Assembly (NCBI RefSeq): GCF_014207235.1
Contig: NZ_JACHDA010000002.1
Location: 1-64,000 of the forward strand
Direction: 5' to 3'
Length of the DNA: 64,000 bases
Source: Sphingopyxis sp. JAI128
Lineage (GTDB): Bacteria; Pseudomonadota; Alphaproteobacteria; Sphingomonadales; Sphingomonadaceae
Below the pieces are notes generated by a model. It was not told the DNA's origin and did not search any database. It worked only from the letters and a program-made list of their open reading frames with translations. Made by a program: the position numbers and the translations under genes. Below are positions 37,019 to 46,294 of the stretch, one piece after another; position 1 is the first letter of the stretch; every line of letters begins with the position of its first letter.

Positions 37019-40000
37019 CTATCGCACCCTGAATTCGCGCGGCGCGACCAGCGACAGCGCGGCTTCGGCGACCCCTGCAACCATCTCGAGGCGCGAAACC
37101 GTGTCGGGCCCCAATGCAAAGCTGCGCCCCAGTTCGATGCGGACATCCTCGTGGGTCAGCGGATCGCGCGTGGCAATCACCACCTTGCCGCGCGCGTCGC
37201 TGCGCCGTTCCAACCATTTGACCATTTCCGGAATCGCCTCGGCCAGGTCCACCCGACACGTCAATTGCAGCGCCGCGGTCGCGGCAATATCGGCGAGCGA
37301 TTGCGCCCCGCGCACGGTGACGCGCGGCGTTTCCTCGCCTTCGAGCAGGTCGAGTTCGACCGACAGCATCGCGCAGCCGCCGATCGCCGCCAGTTCCTCC
37401 AGCGTCTTGCCAGCCATTTCGTCGAAACAGCTCGACTGGAACTGGCCGCTGCGGTCCGACAGCGTCAGGTTGAGGAAACGGTTACCGCGTTGCGACACGC
37501 GCGGGCGTGCGCTTTCGACCATCGCAGCCATCACCATCGGGATACGCGTGCCCGGCGTCATTTCGACATTGTCGCAGATATCGCCATAGGAGCGCGCGCC
37601 GCGCGCGGAGACGATTGCCTCATATTGCTCGACCGGATGCGACGAGAAATAGAAGCCGAACGCATCCTTTTCGCGCGTCATCCGCTCGGCGAGCGTCCAC
37701 GGCTCGGCGGCGGGCAGCTGGAGCGCCGGGGCGATCGCGATATCCCCGCCAAACAGGCCGCCCTGCCCCGTCGAGCGTTCGTGTGCCGAGCTATTGGCGC
37801 AGGCGAGCAGACTCTCGGCCCCGGCAAAGGCGCGCGGACGATCGGGTTCGATGCAGTCGAACGCCCCTGCCGCCGCCAACGCCTCGATCTGGCGTCGGTT
37901 GAGCAGCTTGGGATCGATGCGGCTCGCAAAATCGTCGAGCGAGACGAAATCGCCCTTGGCGCGTTCGGCGACCAGTGCCTCCATCGCCTTTTCGCCGACC
38001 CCCTTGAGCGCGCCGAGCGCGTAGCGGACGGCCAGTCCGTCGTCGCCGCGCCCAACCGAGAAGTCTGCTTCGCTCTCGTTGACCGAAGGGGGCGCAATGC
38101 CGACGCCGAGCCGCCGCATATCGTCGATGAAGATCGACAATTTATCGGTCTGGTGACTGTCGAACGACATCGACGCCGCGAAAAACTCATGCGGATAATG
38201 CGCCTTCAGCCACGCGGTCTGGTACGACAGCAGCGCATAGGCCGCGGCGTGGCTCTTGTTGAAGCCATAGCCCGCGAACTTGTCGATCAAATCGAACAGC
38301 TCGTTCGCGGCTTTTGCATCGATGCCATTATGCTCGCCGCAACCCTTGACGAATGTCTCGCGCTGCGCGTCCATCTCTGCTTGGACCTTCTTACCCATCG
38401 CGCGGCGCAAAAGGTCGGCGCCGCCGAGGCTGTAGCCCGCCAAGATCTGCGCCGCCTGCATAACCTGTTCTTGGTAGACGAAGATGCCATAGGTTTCGGC
38501 GAGGATACCTTCGAGCAAAGGGTGCGGATAGGCGATCGGCTCGCGCCCGTTCTTGCGCGCGCCGAACAACGGGATATTGTCCATCGGGCCCGGGCGATAA
38601 AGCGCCACGAGCGCGATGATGTCGCCGAAATTGGTCGGTTTCACCGCCGACAGCGTGCGCCGCATTCCTTCGGATTCCAGCTGGAACACGCCGACGGTCT
38701 CGCCGCGCTGGAGCAGCGCATAGACCTCTTCATCGTCCCACGCCAGCGTGTCGAGATCGACGTCGATACCCCGCAGCGCGAGCAGGCGCTTCGCCTCCTT
38801 CAGCACCGACAACGTCTTGAGTCCCAGGAAGTCGAACTTCACCAGCCCCGCGGTCTCGACATATTTCATGTCGAACTGCGTCACCGGCATGTCCGAACGC
38901 GGGTCGCGATAGAGCGGGACCAGCTGGTCGAGCGGCCGGTCGCCGATCACGACGCCGGCGGCATGGGTCGAACTGTGCCGCGGCAGGCCTTCGAGCTGGC
39001 GCGCCATGTCGAACAGACGCCGCACCCCGTCGTCCTGCTTATATTCGGTCATCAGCTCGGCAACCCCGTTCAGCGCGCGTTCGAGCGTCCAGGGGTCGGT
39101 CGGGTGGTTCGGCACCAGCTTCGCAAGCCGGTCGACCTGACCATAGCTCATCTGGAGCACGCGGCCCGTGTCCTTCAGAACCGCGCGTGCCTTCAGCTTA
39201 CCGAAGGTGATGATCTGCGCGACGGTGTCGCGACCGTATTTTTCCTGCACATAGCGGATCACCTCCCCGCGCCGCGTTTCACAGAAGTCGATGTCGAAGT
39301 CGGGCATCGACACGCGTTCGGGGTTGAGGAAGCGCTCGAACAGCAGGCCGAGCTTGAGCGGATCGAGGTCGGTGATCGTGAGCGCCCAGGCAACGACGCT
39401 GCCCGCGCCCGACCCGCGCCCGGGCCCCACCGGGATATCGTGCGCCTTCGCCCATTTGATGAAGTCGGCAACGATCAGGAAGTAGCCGGGAAAGCCCATC
39501 TGAACGATGACCCCGACCTCGAAGTCGAGCCGCGCGACATAGGCATTGCGCTCCTCCTCTGACAGCTCGGGATAGAGTGCCAGCCGCGCCTCCAGCCCCG
39601 CGCGCGCGTCGGCGGCAAGCTGCGCCGCCTCGCCTTCGCGGTCGCCGGCAAGGCTCGGCAGGATCGGTTTGCGCTTCGGCGCCATGAAGGCGCAGCGCTG
39701 TGCGATCACCAGCGTGTTGCGGATTGCCTCGGGCAGGTCCGAAAACGCATCTTCCATCGCCTCGGCCGGCTTCAGCCACGCCTCGGGGTTCGACACGCGC
39801 CGGTCCTCGCTCTCGACATAGGCCGACTGCGCAATGCACAGCATCGCGTCGTGCGCGGGGTGAAATTGCGGCTCGACGAAATTCGCCGGATTCGTCGCGA
39901 CGATCGGCAGCGCGCGCGCATAAGCGAGATCGATCAGCGCCGCTTCGGCGGCCTTCTCGACCTCATCGCCGCGCCGCGACAATTCGATATAGAGCCGCCC

Positions 40001-40504
40001 GCCGAACAGCGCCTCCAGTTGCTCGACATAATCCCCGGCCGCGGTCTTCTGCTCGTCCGCGAGAAGCCGTGCCAGCGCACCCTCGCCGCCGCCCGTCAGG
40101 CAAATCAGCCCGTCGGTCTTGCCGGCGATATCGGACAGCGTAACATGCGGGTCCTGCTCGACCGGACGGCCGAGGTGCGCCGCCGAAACGAGCGCGCACA
40201 GATTGTCATACCCCCTATCGTCCTGCGCATAGAGCGCCAGCCAGTCGATCTGCGGCGCGCCGTTCGCGAGCCTCTGTCCCGGCCGCGCGACGCTCAGCAG
40301 CGCGCCAACTATCGGCTGCACCCCCGCCGCCTTGCACGCGTCGCCAAAGGCCATGACGCCATAAAGCCCGTTGCGGTCGGCGACCGCAATCGCCGGAAAC
40401 CCGCGCTCGCGTGCCGCTTTCGCAATCGCCTTGGGCTCGATCGCTCCCTCCAGCATCGTGAAACTGGAAAAGACGCGCAGGGGAACAAAGGGGCTGTAGG
40501 CCAT
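37019..40504 (-). CDS. dnaE: DNA polymerase III subunit alpha
   Basis: A 1161-residue replicative polymerase of the C family, DnaE1 length. Catalytic aspartates lie in MPDFDIDFCETRRG; GPGRGSGAGSVVAWAL and GFNKSHAAAYALLSYQTAWLK are polymerase hallmarks, and an OB-fold follows near the C-terminus (VARPRVSQRGNRFL-like region). The N-terminal PHP domain is degenerate: VFSSFTMLEGA replaces the usual HxSYSxLEGA-type metal site and VADRNGLYG replaces TDHGNLYG, so PHP proofreading is unlikely. No dnaQ lies nearby. The stop is ~70 bases before the acyl-CoA ligase start. Confidence 0.95.
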   Translation of the reverse strand: MAYSPFVPLRVFSSFTMLEGAIEPKAIAKAARERGFPAIAVADRNGLYGVMAFGDACKAAGVQPIVGALLSVARPGQRLANGAPQIDWLALYAQDDRGYDNLCALVSAAHLGRPVEQDPHVTLSDIAGKTDGLICLTGGGEGALARLLADEQKTAAGDYVEQLEALFGGRLYIELSRRGDEVEKAAEAALIDLAYARALPIVATNPANFVEPQFHPAHDAMLCIAQSAYVESEDRRVSNPEAWLKPAEAMEDAFSDLPEAIRNTLVIAQRCAFMAPKRKPILPSLAGDREGEAAQLAADARAGLEARLALYPELSEEERNAYVARLDFEVGVIVQMGFPGYFLIVADFIKWAKAHDIPVGPGRGSGAGSVVAWALTITDLDPLKLGLLFERFLNPERVSMPDFDIDFCETRRGEVIRYVQEKYGRDTVAQIITFGKLKARAVLKDTGRVLQMSYGQVDRLAKLVPNHPTDPWTLERALNGVAELMTEYKQDDGVRRLFDMARQLEGLPRHSSTHAAGVVIGDRPLDQLVPLYRDPRSDMPVTQFDMKYVETAGLVKFDFLGLKTLSVLKEAKRLLALRGIDVDLDTLAWDDEEVYALLQRGETVGVFQLESEGMRRTLSAVKPTNFGDIIALVALYRPGPMDNIPLFGARKNGREPIAYPHPLLEGILAETYGIFVYQEQVMQAAQILAGYSLGGADLLRRAMGKKVQAEMDAQRETFVKGCGEHNGIDAKAANELFDLIDKFAGYGFNKSHAAAYALLSYQTAWLKAHYPHEFFAASMSFDSHQTDKLSIFIDDMRRLGVGIAPPSVNESEADFSVGRGDDGLAVRYALGALKGVGEKAMEALVAERAKGDFVSLDDFASRIDPKLLNRRQIEALAAAGAFDCIEPDRPRAFAGAESLLACANSSAHERSTGQGGLFGGDIAIAPALQLPAAEPWTLAERMTREKDAFGFYFSSHPVEQYEAIVSARGARSYGDICDNVEMTPGTRIPMVMAAMVESARPRVSQRGNRFLNLTLSDRSGQFQSSCFDEMAGKTLEELAAIGGCAMLSVELDLLEGEETPRVTVRGAQSLADIAATAALQLTCRVDLAEAIPEMVKWLERRSDARGKVVIATRDPLTHEDVRIELGRSFALGPDTVSRLEMVAGVAEAALSLVAPREFRVR

Positions 40505-40543
40505 CGGATGACGCTACAGTGACAGCGGTGATTCTGCCAAGGC

Positions 40544-41023
40544 TTAACCCAGCAGTTCTTCAATCTCTTTGCGCAATTGCTCGGGCTTCGTCGTCGGCGC
40601 GTGGCGCGACACCGTCTTGCCGTTCCGGTCGACGAGGAACTTCGTAAAATTCCATTTGATCCCGCTGCCGAGCAGCCCGGTCTTTTCCTTCTTCAGATGC
40701 TTGAAGATCGGATCGGCATCGTCGCCGTTGACGTCGATCTTCGCCATCAGCGGAAAGGACACGTCATAGGTCAGCGAACAGAAATTCTTGATTTCCTCGG
40801 CGTCGCCCGGTTCCTGCGCGCCGAACTGGTTGCACGGAAAGGCCAGGATTTCGAACCCGCGATCCTTGTAATCGCGGTACAGCTCCTCCAGCCCCTCATA
40901 TTGCGGCGTGAAACCGCATTTCGAAGCCGTGTTGACGATCAGCAGCACCTTGCCGCGATAGTCGGCGAGCGACTGCGATCCGCCCCCAGGTAGTTTCGCC
41001 GAAAGATCGTAAAGCCCCATCAT
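40544..41023 (-). CDS. Glutathione peroxidase-family thiol peroxidase
   Basis: A 159-residue thioredoxin-fold peroxidase. The catalytic cysteine is in VNTASKCGFTPQYEGLE; FPCNQFGAQEPGD holds the glutamine region, and WNFTKFLVDRNG the tryptophan and asparagine. It uses cysteine, not selenocysteine, and reduces hydroperoxides with thioredoxin or glutathione. It lies 17 bases after lolD and may be read from the same transcript. Confidence 0.93.
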   Translation of the reverse strand: MMGLYDLSAKLPGGGSQSLADYRGKVLLIVNTASKCGFTPQYEGLEELYRDYKDRGFEILAFPCNQFGAQEPGDAEEIKNFCSLTYDVSFPLMAKIDVNGDDADPIFKHLKKEKTGLLGSGIKWNFTKFLVDRNGKTVSRHAPTTKPEQLRKEIEELLG

Positions 41024-41040
41024 CCGTCCCCTTCCGCAAG

Positions 41041-41710
<670 letters not shown>

Positions 41711-41718
<8 letters not shown>

Positions 41719-42961
41719 AACGCAGCACCTGCACGGGGTCGGTATTCGCGGCCTTGAACGCGGGGTAAAGCGTCGCGAGGAAGCTGAAAACGATCGCCAT
41801 CACGGCGATCCCGGTAATCTCGAACGGATCGGGTTTCGACGGCAATTCGGTAAGGAAGCGGATCGACGGGTCCCATAAAGGTTGCCCGGTCAGCCATTCG
41901 ACTCCGCGCAGCACGCCCGCGCGGAAATAGAGCAGGCCGAAACCGAAGATCATGCCCATGATCGTTCCCGCGATGCCGATCGACAGGCCGATCGCCATGA
42001 AGATGCGCAGCACCGCATCGCGCGGCGCGCCCATTGTGCGCAGGATCGCCATGTCGCGGGTCTTCGCCCGCACCAGCATGATCAGCGACGAGACGATGTT
42101 GAACGCCGCGACCAGCACGATCAGCGACAGGATCACGAACATCGCGACGCGCTCGATCGACAGCGCCTCGAACAGGCTCGCATTCATCGACCGCCAGTCG
42201 GATATCACCGCCTGCGCCGCGACCTTTTCGGCCAGCGGACGCAGGATCTCACCGACCTTGTCGGGGTCGGTCGTCTTGATCTCGATCATCCCGACCTGGT
42301 CGCCGGTGAGCAGCAGCAATTGCGCATCCTGCATCGGCATCACGACATAGGCCTTGTCGAAATCATAGACGCCGATCTCGAAAATCGCCGAAATGCGATA
42401 GCTGATCTCGCGCGGAACCGTGCCGAACGGGGTCGAACGGCCCGCGGGGTTGATGATCGTCAGGTTCGATCCGACGGTCGCGCCCAGATTGCGCGCCAGT
42501 TCGCTGCCGATCGCGACATTGCCCGATCCCGGCGTCAGGCTGGCGAGGCTGCCCTGCAGCACCTTGCCATTGAGCGTCTCGTTCTTGCGGATGTCGGACA
42601 CCAGCATGCCGCGCACCAAAATGCCCTCGACCCGCCCCGAATAGGTGCCGAGCAGCGGCTGCTCGATCAGCGGCGTCGCCGAAACGACCCCCGGCGTGGC
42701 CTTCGCCTGTTTCAGCACGTCCTGCCAGTCGTCAAGCCGCCCGCCAAAGCCCTGCACCACCGCATGACCGTTCAGCCCGACGATCTTGTCGAACAGGTCG
42801 CTGCGCACCCCGTTCATCACGCTCATCACGATCACCAGCGCCGCGACGCCCAGCGTCACCGCGACAAAGCTGAACGCCGCCGCGACAAAGATGAAGCCCT
42901 CGCCGCGCTGCGGAAGCATATAGCGTTTGAAGATGGTGCGCTCATACGGACGCAGGATCAT
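41711..42961 (-). CDS. Lipoprotein-releasing ABC transporter permease (LolC/LolE type)
   Basis: A 416-residue inner-membrane permease. A first transmembrane helix ([20 protein letters not shown]) and a large periplasmic domain are followed by three C-terminal helices, with [19 protein letters not shown] as the FtsX/MacB-type coupling region. Alphaproteobacteria commonly have a single LolF-like permease working as a homodimer with LolD, which would fit one permease gene here. It overlaps lolD. Confidence 0.93.
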
Positions 42962-43144
42962 AGGGCGATCGGCCTTTGCGGCGCATGAGGAATGTCACGC
43001 ATTGCGCCGCTTTACGCACCCCCGCCAGCGCTGGCAATGGGCTCAAAACCGCGCGGCGGCATGACGGCAAGCTGCGAATGATTCGCAAAATATGTTGCTC
43101 TTTGGTCACAGCGCCGAGCAAAAGCAGGGTCGATCGCCCGTCAG

Positions 43145-43360
43145 AGGGTGACAAAGCCCCCCCGCGGACCTACCCCCGTGGCTTCTGGTTCAACGCGGCC
43201 CAAAGGCCCGGCTCCAGGGAGTGCAGGCCTTTCGCCAGGCCTGCAACAAGGGGGATGGCGAGTGTTCGTCACAGGCGCCCGGGTCTCGTAAAACGAGGCC
43301 CGGGCGTTGTGATTCTGGCCATTCACCAGCTCACGCCTGCCTTGGGGGTGACGAAAAGCC
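43145..43360. ncRNA. Candidate structured RNA in a 464-base gene-free gap
   Basis: No coding frame is credible between 42962 and 43425. Strong complementary segments occur in order: CCCCC/GGGGG flanking arms (about 43172-43176 and 43250-43254); a perfect 9-bp hairpin (TGCAGGCCT 43222-43230 with 43237-43245, loop TTCGCC); a 13- to 14-bp hairpin (43276-43289 with 43293-43306); and a long-range pairing of TTCGTCACAGGCG (43265-43277) with CGCCTG (43334-43339) and GTGACGAA (43348-43355) that encloses the second hairpin. Together this looks like a folded RNA. Because the arms are palindromic, the strand cannot be told. I could not assign it to 6S, tmRNA, SRP, RNase P or a known riboswitch. Confidence 0.45.
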
Positions 43361-43425
43361 GCTGGCGATTTCCGTGTGCAACCCGGCGAACGACAGGACC
43401 CAGCGCGGAAAAGCGCAAGGAAGGC

Positions 43426-43827
43426 TCAGGGCTCGAACGCCGCCAAAATCGGGCACGGTCCCTTCTCGCTCGCCGCGCATTGATCGGCGAGGCGCGCGAG
43501 AGCGGCGCGCGCGCGGGTCATCTGCGCGATCTTTTCGTCGAGCAGCTCGATCCTCTGACGCGCAAGGTGGCGCACGCGGATCCGATCATCGCCGGCCTCG
43601 AGCGCGAGCAATTCTTCGATTTCGTCGAGCGTGAAGCCCGCGCCCTGCGCTGCGCGAATGAACTTTAGCCGCCTGAGGTCGTCCTCGTCATAGCGGCGCA
43701 CGCCTCCGCCCAAACCGTCGCCGCCGCTACGCACCGGCGTTCCCATCAAGCCCCGGCGCTGATAATAGCGCACGGTTTCGACCCCGACCGCGCCCGCCGC
43801 CGCCAATTTTCCGATCGTCAGTTGCAT
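43426..43827 (-). CDS. MerR-family transcriptional regulator
   Basis: A 133-residue MerR regulator. The HTH is LTIGKLAAAGAVGVETVRYY, then RRYDEDDLRRLKFIRAAQ and a long dimerisation helix. The C-terminal metal loop is QC-x7-CPIL with Cys117 and Cys125. Hg-sensing MerR also needs a cysteine near position 82; here the place reads GDDRIRV, without one. The inducer may therefore be another soft metal or a thiol or oxidant signal. The gene diverges from the glutaredoxin-MauE gene across a mer-like operator. The ATG at 43827 is chosen as the family start; the open frame to 43884 would run through the operator. Confidence 0.9.
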   Translation of the reverse strand: MQLTIGKLAAAGAVGVETVRYYQRRGLMGTPVRSGGDGLGGGVRRYDEDDLRRLKFIRAAQGAGFTLDEIEELLALEAGDDRIRVRHLARQRIELLDEKIAQMTRARAALARLADQCAASEKGPCPILAAFEP

Positions 43828-43830
43828 TAC

Positions 43831-43862
43831 TTGACTCCGTACTATGGTACGGACGCTATATG
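43831..43862 (+). promoter_or_regulatory. mer-type promoter/operator
   Basis: TTGACT (-35, 43831-43836) is followed by the perfect dyad CCGTAC-TATG-GTACGG (43837-43852) and a -10-like CTATAT (43856-43861). The spacer is 19 bases, the overlong spacing that MerR proteins correct by DNA distortion. The dyad CCGTAC-N4-GTACGG and preceding TTGACT are the same as the classic operators of mercury-resistance transposons such as Tn501. It controls the glutaredoxin-MauE gene and probably merR itself. Confidence 0.85.
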
Positions 43863-43868
43863 GCGCGT

Positions 43869-44606
43869 ATGACGAAACAGGCAATCCTCCATCGCATGGT
43901 CATGCCCGGGCACATCTGCCCCTATGGCCTCAAGGCAAAACATCTGCTCGAAAGCTGCGGCTTCGCTGTCGACGACCGCTGGCTGACGACCCGCGAGGAA
44001 ACCGACGCATTCAAGGCCGAACATGGCGTCGCGACAACGCCGCAGACCTTCATCGACGGCGTTCGCATCGGCGGATATGACGACCTCCGCCGCCATTTCG
44101 GGCTGAAGGTCGCCGATCCCGACGCGACCAGCTACACCCCCGTGATCGCCCTCTTCGCGATGACTGCGCTGATGGCGCTTGCCGCCAGTTTTTCCGTCGA
44201 AGGCAATGCTTTTACCTCGCGCGCCGCCGAATGGTTCATCTCGTTCAGCATGATCGTGCTCGCGCTGCTGAAATTGCAGGACGTCGACAAATTCGCGACG
44301 ATGTTCCTGAATTACGACCTGCTCGCCCGGCGCTGGGTGCCTTATGCCAGCATCTATCCTTTCGCCGAGGGGCTCGCGGGCGTGCTCATGACCGCGCACG
44401 CCCTCCCCTGGCTATCGATCCCCGTCGCGCTGTTCATCGGCGGCATCGGCGCAGCCTCGGTGTTCAAGGCGGTCTATATCGACCGGCGCGACATCAAATG
44501 CGCCTGCGTCGGCGGCAGCAGCAAGGTGCCGCTGGGCTTCGTCTCGCTCACCGAGAATGTCATGATGGCCGCGATGGCACTGTGGATGGCGCGCATGTGG
44601 TTTTAG
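43869..44606 (+). CDS. Glutaredoxin-domain/MauE-DoxX membrane fusion protein
   Basis: A ~245-residue protein. Residues 1-80 form a glutaredoxin-like domain with active site CPYG (only the first cysteine kept) and TPQTFIDGVRIGG (the glutathione-binding TP segment). Four transmembrane helices follow, of MauE/DoxX redox-membrane type, ending with a CACVGG motif. It may transfer reducing power across or along the membrane, or handle a thiol-reactive metal. An ATG exists at 43860 but it overlaps the -10 of the mer-type promoter; the transcript should begin near 43868, so ATG 43869 (possibly leaderless) or 43896/43902 is more likely the real start. No good ribosome site is visible for any of them. 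Confidence 0.8.
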   Translation: MTKQAILHRMVMPGHICPYGLKAKHLLESCGFAVDDRWLTTREETDAFKAEHGVATTPQTFIDGVRIGGYDDLRRHFGLKVADPDATSYTPVIALFAMTALMALAASFSVEGNAFTSRAAEWFISFSMIVLALLKLQDVDKFATMFLNYDLLARRWVPYASIYPFAEGLAGVLMTAHALPWLSIPVALFIGGIGAASVFKAVYIDRRDIKCACVGGSSKVPLGFVSLTENVMMAAMALWMARMWF

Positions 44607-44683
44607 CTCAAGGCCCATCGATCATTGATGTAACGCAGGGCTCGGCTATCGAGGGGCGTCGATTCGCCCCACGGAGCCCCGCC

Positions 44684-46252
44684 ATGTTCAATCGCCGCCA
44701 ATTCCTTGCCGGGGCCACGCTTGCCGGCCTTTCCGCCCCAGCGATCCTGCGCGCCGAAGGCGGCCTCTTCCGCGAATTCCCGTTCAGCCTGGGTGTTGCG
44801 GCGGGCGATCCGGCGAGTGACGGCTTCGTCCTCTGGACGCGCATCGCCCCCGAACCGATGGAGCGCCACGGCGGGATGCCCCTCGTGAATTTCCCGGTTG
44901 ATTGGGAAGTTGCGAGCGACGGCGGCTTTCACGATGTGGTCGCAAAGGGGACCGAACTGGCGCGCCCCGAACTCGGCCACAGCGTCCATGTCGAGGTCGC
45001 GGGGCTCCAACCCGACCGCCCCTATTATTACCGATTCACCGCAGGCGGCGAACGCAGCCTGCGCGGCCGCGCCCGCACCCTGCCCGCGCCGGGCGCAAAG
45101 GCCGACGCGCTGAAATTCGGGGTCGCCGGATGCCAGCATTTCGAGGCGGGCTTTTTCGGCGCCTATCGCCACCTCGCGCGCGAGGACCTTGCCTTCGTCT
45201 ATCATTATGGCGACTTCATTTATGAATATAGTCAAGATTATCTGTTCGACGCCGGCCTTCCGAACCGGCCGGTGCGCAAGCACGCGTTCCGCAACCTGAT
45301 CGACCTTGGCGACTTCCGTCTCGCCTATGCGCAGCAACTCGGCGACATCGACCTGCAGGCGGCGCGCTGCACCCACGCATTCCTGTCGAGTTTTGACGAT
45401 CATGAAATCCGCAACGACTGGGTTTCGGACTTCGACAATTGGAAGCTGGGCCTCGACGGCAACGACCCCGAAGCCGCGCCGCCCGAGGTTTTCATGCTGA
45501 AGAAACAGGCCGCGATGCAGGCATGGTATGAACATATGCCCGTACGCAAGGCGCTACTGCCGCGCGCCGGCATGGTCGCGCTCAATCGCGAATTCCGCTG
45601 GGGCGACCTGATGGCGATGCAATTGCTCGACACGCGGCAATATCGCAGTGACCAACCATGCGGAGACGGCTTTAAGCCGGCCTGTCCGGGGGTGTTCGAC
45701 AAGAAAGCCGAGGTGCTTGGCAAGGCGCAAGAAGAATGGCTGGGCCGCAACCTCGCAAAGGGCGGCGCGACCTGGAATGCGTTTGCGCAGCAGGTCACGA
45801 TGATGTCGCTCGACCGCCGCCGCAAGCCCGAGGAGCCCGCGAAGATCCTCAATCTCGACAGCTGGGCGGGATATGAAGCGCCGCGCGAGCGCATCCTGTC
45901 CCGGATGGCCGGGCTCAAGAACAATGTCGTCCTGACGGGCGACGAGCACCAGAATTTCTGCGGCGACCTTGTGCTTCGGGACAAGGTCGTCGGCGCCGAG
46001 TTCGTCGCAACATCGATCTCGAGCGGCGGCGACGGCAGCGACCAGCGTGTCGGCACCGATATGTTCCTCAGCCAGAACCCCGAACTCAAATTCGCCAACG
46101 ATCAGCGCGGCTACGTCGTGTGCGACGTCAATCGCGACGCCTGGCAGACACATTTCATGGTCGTCGACAAGGTGACGACTGCCGTGAACACGCTGTCGAA
46201 ACGCGCGACGGGGGTCGTCGAGCGCGATGTTGCAGGGATCAAGATGGCATGA
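44684..46252 (+). CDS. phoD: PhoD-type alkaline phosphatase
   Basis: A 522-residue PhoD-family phosphatase/phosphodiesterase. A Tat signal (NRRQFLAGATLAGL) opens the protein. Metal-site stretches include FGVAGCQHFEAGFF, YHYGDFIYEY, FDDHEIRNDW and GDEHQNF. It would be exported folded to the periplasm and release phosphate from esters using Ca/Fe. CGGAG lies upstream of the ATG at 44684. The next gene encodes another phosphoester hydrolase, so phosphate scavenging may be a shared theme; no Pho box was identified. Confidence 0.92.
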   Translation: MFNRRQFLAGATLAGLSAPAILRAEGGLFREFPFSLGVAAGDPASDGFVLWTRIAPEPMERHGGMPLVNFPVDWEVASDGGFHDVVAKGTELARPELGHSVHVEVAGLQPDRPYYYRFTAGGERSLRGRARTLPAPGAKADALKFGVAGCQHFEAGFFGAYRHLAREDLAFVYHYGDFIYEYSQDYLFDAGLPNRPVRKHAFRNLIDLGDFRLAYAQQLGDIDLQAARCTHAFLSSFDDHEIRNDWVSDFDNWKLGLDGNDPEAAPPEVFMLKKQAAMQAWYEHMPVRKALLPRAGMVALNREFRWGDLMAMQLLDTRQYRSDQPCGDGFKPACPGVFDKKAEVLGKAQEEWLGRNLAKGGATWNAFAQQVTMMSLDRRRKPEEPAKILNLDSWAGYEAPRERILSRMAGLKNNVVLTGDEHQNFCGDLVLRDKVVGAEFVATSISSGGDGSDQRVGTDMFLSQNPELKFANDQRGYVVCDVNRDAWQTHFMVVDKVTTAVNTLSKRATGVVERDVAGIKMA

Positions 46253-46294
46253 TCTGTCGCCGGACGGTCACAAAGGCGCCATAGCGGAGCGCCC

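Noticed and set aside
36749..39562. A 937-codon plus-strand frame opposite dnaE
   Set aside because: dnaE has all catalytic motifs on the minus strand; the antisense frame is only a result of codon bias.
43145..43360. Assignment of the structured region to 6S RNA, two-piece tmRNA, SRP RNA or RNase P
   Set aside because: Short resemblances exist (TGTTCG, GTTGAACC), but the conserved core strings of SRP and RNase P are absent and the 6S or tmRNA layout could not be shown.
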